Source: Gossypium raimondii
Lineage: Eukaryota > Streptophyta > Magnoliopsida > Malvales > Malvaceae
Assembly: GCF_025698545.1 (NCBI RefSeq)
Contig: NC_068571.1
Span: 49,819,733 to 49,883,732 of the forward strand
DNA length: 64,000 bases
Direction: 5' to 3'
A program made the position numbers and the translations under genes. Positions 59,207 through 64,000 of the stretch are shown piece by piece (within the stretch, counting starts at the first letter, position 1; every line of letters starts with the position of its first letter). Below the pieces are notes generated by a model that was given only the letters and a program-made list of their open reading frames with translations, did not search any database and was not told where the DNA came from.

Positions 59207-60858
59207 ATGGTAATTCCTCCTTTTATTTTCCTTTAATTCTACTAATTTTGCTTTTAAATTTCATTTCTTTTATTTTCCCTTTTTGTTCAATTTCAAGTTC
59301 TTTCCTCAACAAACTAGGGTTTCGTTAAAAATTTCTTTTCGATACAAAACCAACCGAATCGCAGCTATTTTCCTATTACTACACGATTTACGATTTCGTT
59401 TGTAGAAATTACTTGTTGATTAATTCATTCTTTCCGGCGTGTAAATGGTACTCAATCCTACTTTCATAGTAATCATTTTTATTTGATCAATATGGTCGGC
59501 GGTGTATATATATATATCTCCCCCTTTTGTTTTTGTGCGTGAAATTTAGGCAAACAGGCACACCATTATTTTGATGCAAACTTCACAGAGCAGAGCAACC
59601 AGAACATTTATGGATTATGATTCCATAAGTCAAGCTATGGATGGTATGTTTTTGCCTATATTTTTCTTGGTTTTTGTTGTTTTGGCCTACTAGTGTATGT
59701 GTTGTTTCTACTGACTGGATTGCCCGTGTGGGATTCGGATTTAAGTTCCTACTGCCTGTGTTCTGCAGGCAGTGGACTGTACCTTTTGCATATCATATGT
59801 TTTTCATTCTATAGAATGTATGTCCTAAACTATTTATATTTTCTATATTGTGTTAAGAGGATGATTTGGTTGAATGAATTTGAGTGGTTCCAACACGAGT
59901 CTCCGGATTGAATCTACACTAATTTTTCCTTCTCACTGTTTAAAGATTTGACAAGTTTGACAGTTTATGCTATTTGGCATGTGCAGGGATATGTGGACTA
60001 TACGAAAGGAAACTTAAGGATCTAAATCCAGCTACGGGAAACATCACTTACGACATTGCTGATCTTTACAATTTTATTGATGGCCTTGCAGATATGAGTG
60101 CCCTTGTGTATGCCTCTCTTTTCCTCCACTGTTTCCTTTTTTATATAATGCATCATTCTCATGCATTTTATGTTATATTGCATGCTCAGTAGTCATGTGT
60201 CCATCATAATAACTGTTAATCAACGGCATGAATATGTCACGTAAAACCTGAACCCCAAGGAATAACTGTGTTTTGAGTTTGTAAGTGGACTATTCCCTTC
60301 TGGTGAAACTCAAATGTGTTTGTGAATAAGTTTTGTTACGTAAGTTCTTTATTTTTGGGGAGGACCATATCTCTATACCCATTCCCAAATATGTCCCGGA
60401 CAGAGGTGTTAATCATGGAAACTTGAGAGAAAGAATGAAGAGTCTGGGTAACATGGTCCTACATCCAAGGAAATTAATGTGGCTGATGGGAAAGTCTATG
60501 TATAACTTCGATACTGAGAATGGTCCAACAATCATGGGGTAATGAGTATCATTACATATATGGGAGACAACATCTTGCAACAGATTATTGGATTGTTTGA
60601 ATAGGTGGAACCATGTGGTTTCTCTGCGTTCCATGGGAAGCTAAACAGTTTACAACCAATGGCTTTGCAAAGTCCCTTTTACCTAATTATTTGTTGCTTG
60701 CATCCATGTTCTTATTATTTATTTGGTGGGATAATTGGTTTTACCATTATTATTTTATGGCTTGCAGCTATGATCACAGGATTCAAGCTTTTTTGCCTAA
60801 TGACAGGCAATGGATTAAACAGAAACTATTTCAACACCTGAAGAAGTTGGCACATTAA
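59207..60858 (+). CDS. ERH: Enhancer of rudimentary homolog
   Basis: Four exons: 59207-59209 (the ATG alone), 59550-59643, 59987-60107 and 60768-60858, all GT-AG and in phase, giving 102 residues. The whole protein matches ERH: ANRHTIILMQ, RTFMDYDSISQAMDGICGLY, ITYDIADLYNFIDGLADMSA and DRQWIKQKL, with length close to the animal protein (104). ERH is a small highly conserved dimeric nuclear protein linked to RNA processing and cell-cycle control; in other eukaryotes it partners Mmi1-type RNA-binding proteins and SAFB/DGCR8. Its Arabidopsis counterpart is At5g10810 (from memory), close to UBP22, as here. The coding exon holding only the initiator codon means the first exon is otherwise untranslated. 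Confidence 0.95.
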
Positions 60859-62216
60859 ATAAATCCTGTTCACTGAAAGTGCTTTTAATAGAAAAAAAAA
60901 ATGTGCATCGAAGTGCAGAAGACCTCATATCGTATCTGATAATTGTGCTCTTATTGTACCTCCTAACTTTTGCACACATATTTTTGAGTACCCATTGCAG
61001 CTTTGTCCAGAGTTTCAGATGAAATACCACAGGTTTTGTGTGGTCAGTGTTGTACTCTAAGCAAAGTTACTGGTAATTTTGTCTAGAAAGCTTGACCTTT
61101 ACTATAATCATATACCATTTGGTTGAGTGGTTGGTATTTGATGGTAATTTCATGTCAAAAGCTCAAGTCTTGATAATCAAGCAAAGGAAATTTCAATACA
61201 AATTCAACCCAGAGATTAAATTGTCGATATTTCTCATATTCATATAGATTATAATTTCATTGTCAATGATTTAGCTAAGCATGCAGGTTTTCAAAGCATC
61301 ATCATTTTCTGCTCGCTTTCAGCTGTTCTTTTTATCTTTCCCTTGCAATTTTTTTTTTGAAATGAACTTTCAATTTATGGAAGGCACTAAGGTCAATAAA
61401 AATATCAAATGCCCCATAAAGCCACAAAGCCACAATCAAAATGGTAAATTTTCATTTTAGTTTATTTTTTTAGTTTTGAAATTATAGGTTAATATAATGA
61501 TCAAATTACATTTTGATTCCATCAAGATAATAAATTTTTAATCTAATCCTTGTAAATATTTTAAAATAATAAATTAATACAATAAAAAAAATATTTGAAC
61601 TTTTTTTTAAAAATTATAATTCAATTTTTACTTCTCTTGAAATAAATTTCTAGTTTCGTTCTAATTACACAAATAGGAAAGCTCGAACAGAAACAATGTC
61701 AAATTAGTGTATTCCCGAAGTCATTTATCTTGACTTGTCAAAAAGGCAGACGCGTGCAACTTTTGACAATATAAAAGATTCCCACCAACCATTACCACTT
61801 TTAGACGTGGATGAACCACAGTTGATGACAGAAAAGGACAAACCATTAAAAAAAAATGACCCTTTCAGTAATTTTGTAGCACACATGGAGCATACAATAC
61901 AATGATGTTAACTGTTTATTCTTTACACGACTGCCTGCACTGCAGTCAAAAAAATTCAGAGCTTGGATCTTGTAGAGGTTTTGGGGATCCCAACTTGAAA
62001 ATTGGTTTGATTTTTTACTTCCCCTTTTGGCCAATAACTGCTAGGAATACCTGGTAGCCATAGAATTTGCTATTTGGATATATAAATATTTGTATCTGAT
62101 GATCAGGTTTCTGATATTTGTACCTCAGACTGGTTTGATACCAGAAGAATGTTTCATCCAAGAAAATTGTTGCTTGAATTATCTTTAGCTGGCCTTGCTT
62201 GAATGAGTTTGTTGCA
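60859..62216. other. Convergent intergenic region between ERH and UBP22
   Basis: The 3' ends of ERH (plus) and UBP22 (minus) face each other. No gene. About 61115-61215 has A-box-like TGGTTGAGTGG and B-box-like GCTCAAGTC, perhaps a SINE; weak. About 61450-61670 is AT-rich repeat-like. Confidence 0.4.
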
Positions 62217-64000
62217 CTAGGAACAACCGGCAGTAGATTCAAATGGATCTCTACTCGGGGAAATACGCACGAAACTTGAATCCTCGTTCGCTTTATTGTA
62301 AAGCAGCTTCTGTACGTAGAACAACATATAACACTGTGAAGCTCTCACTATTCCTTCATCAACCTCAGATATCCAAGCATCATCGCATTTGTACCACTGG
62401 TTCTTTAGTCGCAGATAAGTCACGTAGTGTCCTGACTCCAGCATCCCCGAATGAGCAATCACAGCAAAAATCTCATATGCTGCAGAACTATTGGAGTTGT
62501 CATATTCGAAAGTGAATATTCTATTCCCGAACTTGCTTCTAACAATGGAGGATGACAAATATGGAGTCATGTCCAATGAGAAAGGGAACTGCATATACTG
62601 ATTGATTTTCCTCGATATTTTTCTGACTAAAGAGTGCTCGACTCTCTTTATATGTAAACACAGCACCAATGGGAGTCTTCTAATAGACAGTTGCTTTGAC
62701 GAGTCACGTAGTTCTTGACAATTTTGACAATGAAGTTTTTGATCAGAACCTAACCTCTCAGCTCTTGTAAACAAATTCAGACAACCCGAAAGAGTAGACG
62801 CACTTGTCTTCTCATCGGGTTTAATGGGTTTGTTAGCATTGGATGAAGACAAATTACTCGTGTCCATGTTGAGTGAAATATCAACACAAGGATCGTAAGT
62901 TGTGGAAGTAAATCCGCAGGAGATACATGTCACATCAGATCTCAACAACCCAGAGAATGCCCTATGAGCAATACATTGGCAGTTTCCATCATCTGTGTAA
63001 AAGAATAACAACATCATGAGTAAAATAGAACTGCATTTCAAACCCAGATTATGTCCAGATCATCGGTTTGTTAATATATGTATGTCTACAGGTCAGTTCT
63101 AATTGTTTCCAGCCTCTTCAACATATGCATGTCGACATCAAAATCCCGAACTACCACTGACAATTAATCAAATTTCATATTCTGCATCTAGGCCTGGTGT
63201 CCTCTACAACTGTATTTATGGCTATCGATTAGTAGCATATGAGATAGAGAACCATTACTAGCTTTAGACAATGTAATTGTATATAGGACATGAAATTGAA
63301 GCAAGCAAACATGGTCTCAGCATCTTATTACCTTTGCCGGAGTTTCGTATTTTGCTTTCCTTCTCATGAATCCCATCTAAAACTGAAATGAAGAACTCAT
63401 GAGCATCCTGCTCCTCATAACTAGCTAGATTCGATGAATGCTGCCACCAGCTTCAATAAAAAACAAAATAAATCCATCAGTAAAGCATGATCCATCCTTA
63501 GGCATTTAGAAACCAAGGAAAGGGAGGACAAAACAAACCAAAACAACTTGTCATTTTCTTGTGATATAAAGAAGTTTATTTTTGAGACTAACTAGTCTTT
63601 ACAACCCTGAAAATGGAGAATCCGACAAGGGGGCCGACATTGAACCGAAGTTTTAGTTTAAACCCATTTCCTTTCACACAATACTTATTCCAGACAACAG
63701 ATCTCAAGTAAAACAACCTAAAATAACCTAAAGCACCACAGTATACCATTCAAATAATGCAAGTCAAATACCAAAATCAGTAACTCAAACAAGCATTGAA
63801 CTAAGGCACAAACTTATTTTCAGACCTATAAAGAAAGTGAGCAGGAGTATAAGGCGTTCGATCACCGGAAAACATAGCTGAAGAAATAGCATCAATGTCA
63901 CAAAGCAAGCAGAGCTTTTCACCAGATCTTTTCCTGCATTGAACACTGTTGTGTCGATCATTCAGAAAGTAATTCCTCAAAGGAGGAGCATGAAGCAAAG
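62217..64000 (-). CDS. UBP22: Ubiquitin carboxyl-terminal hydrolase 22-like, 3' part
   Basis: Minus strand, running off the right edge. Visible exons: 64000-63826 (partial), 63450-63332 and 62992-62217, joining in phase (LYSWWQH across the first junction, KDDGNCQC across the second). EEQDAHEFFISVLDGIHEK is the USP QDAHEF block; CISCGF and CQNC are the CxxC pairs of the structural zinc; HSGMLESGHYVTYLR supplies the catalytic His and WYKCDDAWI the third catalytic position. The catalytic Cys box and N-terminal ZnF-UBP finger lie beyond the window. UBP22 is the deubiquitinase of the plant SAGA-type module and removes ubiquitin from histone H2B in the nucleus. Matches At5g10790 (from memory). Confidence 0.92.

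Noticed and set aside
60605-60858. Two overlapping plus-strand frames (78 and 81 residues) at the end of ERH
   Set aside because: They read through ERH intron 3 into exon 4; only 60768-60858 is coding.
1-64000. CRISPR arrays, bacterial operons, ribosomal RNA or tRNA genes, organelle DNA insertions
   Set aside because: No regularly spaced identical repeats, no structural RNA genes and no plastid or mitochondrial gene sequence were seen; all genes are spliced or plant-type nuclear genes.

Overview
The window looks like nuclear DNA of a dicot plant, most likely a cotton relative (Gossypium/Malvaceae). Reasons: spliced plant genes with GT-AG introns, very AT-rich intergenic DNA, and repeat types I associate with cotton (Ogre/Tat-type LTRs, many Mutator-like MITEs, a GGGCC-rich hAT-like element, a tRNA-type SINE). 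The species call is inference.

Layout. 1-11 kb: MITEs, a small defensin-like gene (4028-4342), a hAT-like element (4991-5681), a two-exon CONSTANS-like gene (7361-8450) and a decayed LINE RNase H (about 10545-11105). 11-24 kb: a single-exon EDR2-C/DUF1336 gene (11859-12854), an Ogre/Tat-type solo LTR (16441-18238), a damaged PIF/Harbinger element (coding 18841-20874, right end 21679), a LINE remnant (to about 23060) and a MITE. 24-30 kb: an intronless PPR gene (24291-26498, minus), a MITE, and a probable Pack-MULE (27624-29585) carrying a formin FH2 exon. 30-40 kb: a class III peroxidase, a relic of a steroid-binding (MAPR) gene and the eight-exon MGDG synthase gene MGD1, all on the minus strand. 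40-53 kb: gene-poor, with SINEs, a VQ-motif gene (45739-46251), a 2.4 kb solo LTR (47074-49459), another LTR-like stretch and three tandem copies of an approximately 400 bp AT-rich unit. 53.9-64 kb: an SKA2-like kinetochore gene (minus), two MITEs, ERH (enhancer of rudimentary, plus) and the 3' part of UBP22 (minus, running off the right edge).

The genes are ordinary unlinked housekeeping or regulatory functions: flowering/light signalling, plastid lipid synthesis, organelle RNA processing, cell wall redox, chromosome segregation and histone deubiquitination. They form no operon or cluster. From memory, several match neighbours in Arabidopsis: PER46/MGD1 at At4g31760-31780; a DUF1336 gene, UBP22 and ERH at At5g10750-10810; MAPR2/SKA2-like at At2g24940-24970. 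That suggests an old conserved gene block inflated by transposons. The least ordinary object is the Pack-MULE-like element at 27.6-29.6 kb, whose inner flanks look like exons of two different host genes in opposite orientations.
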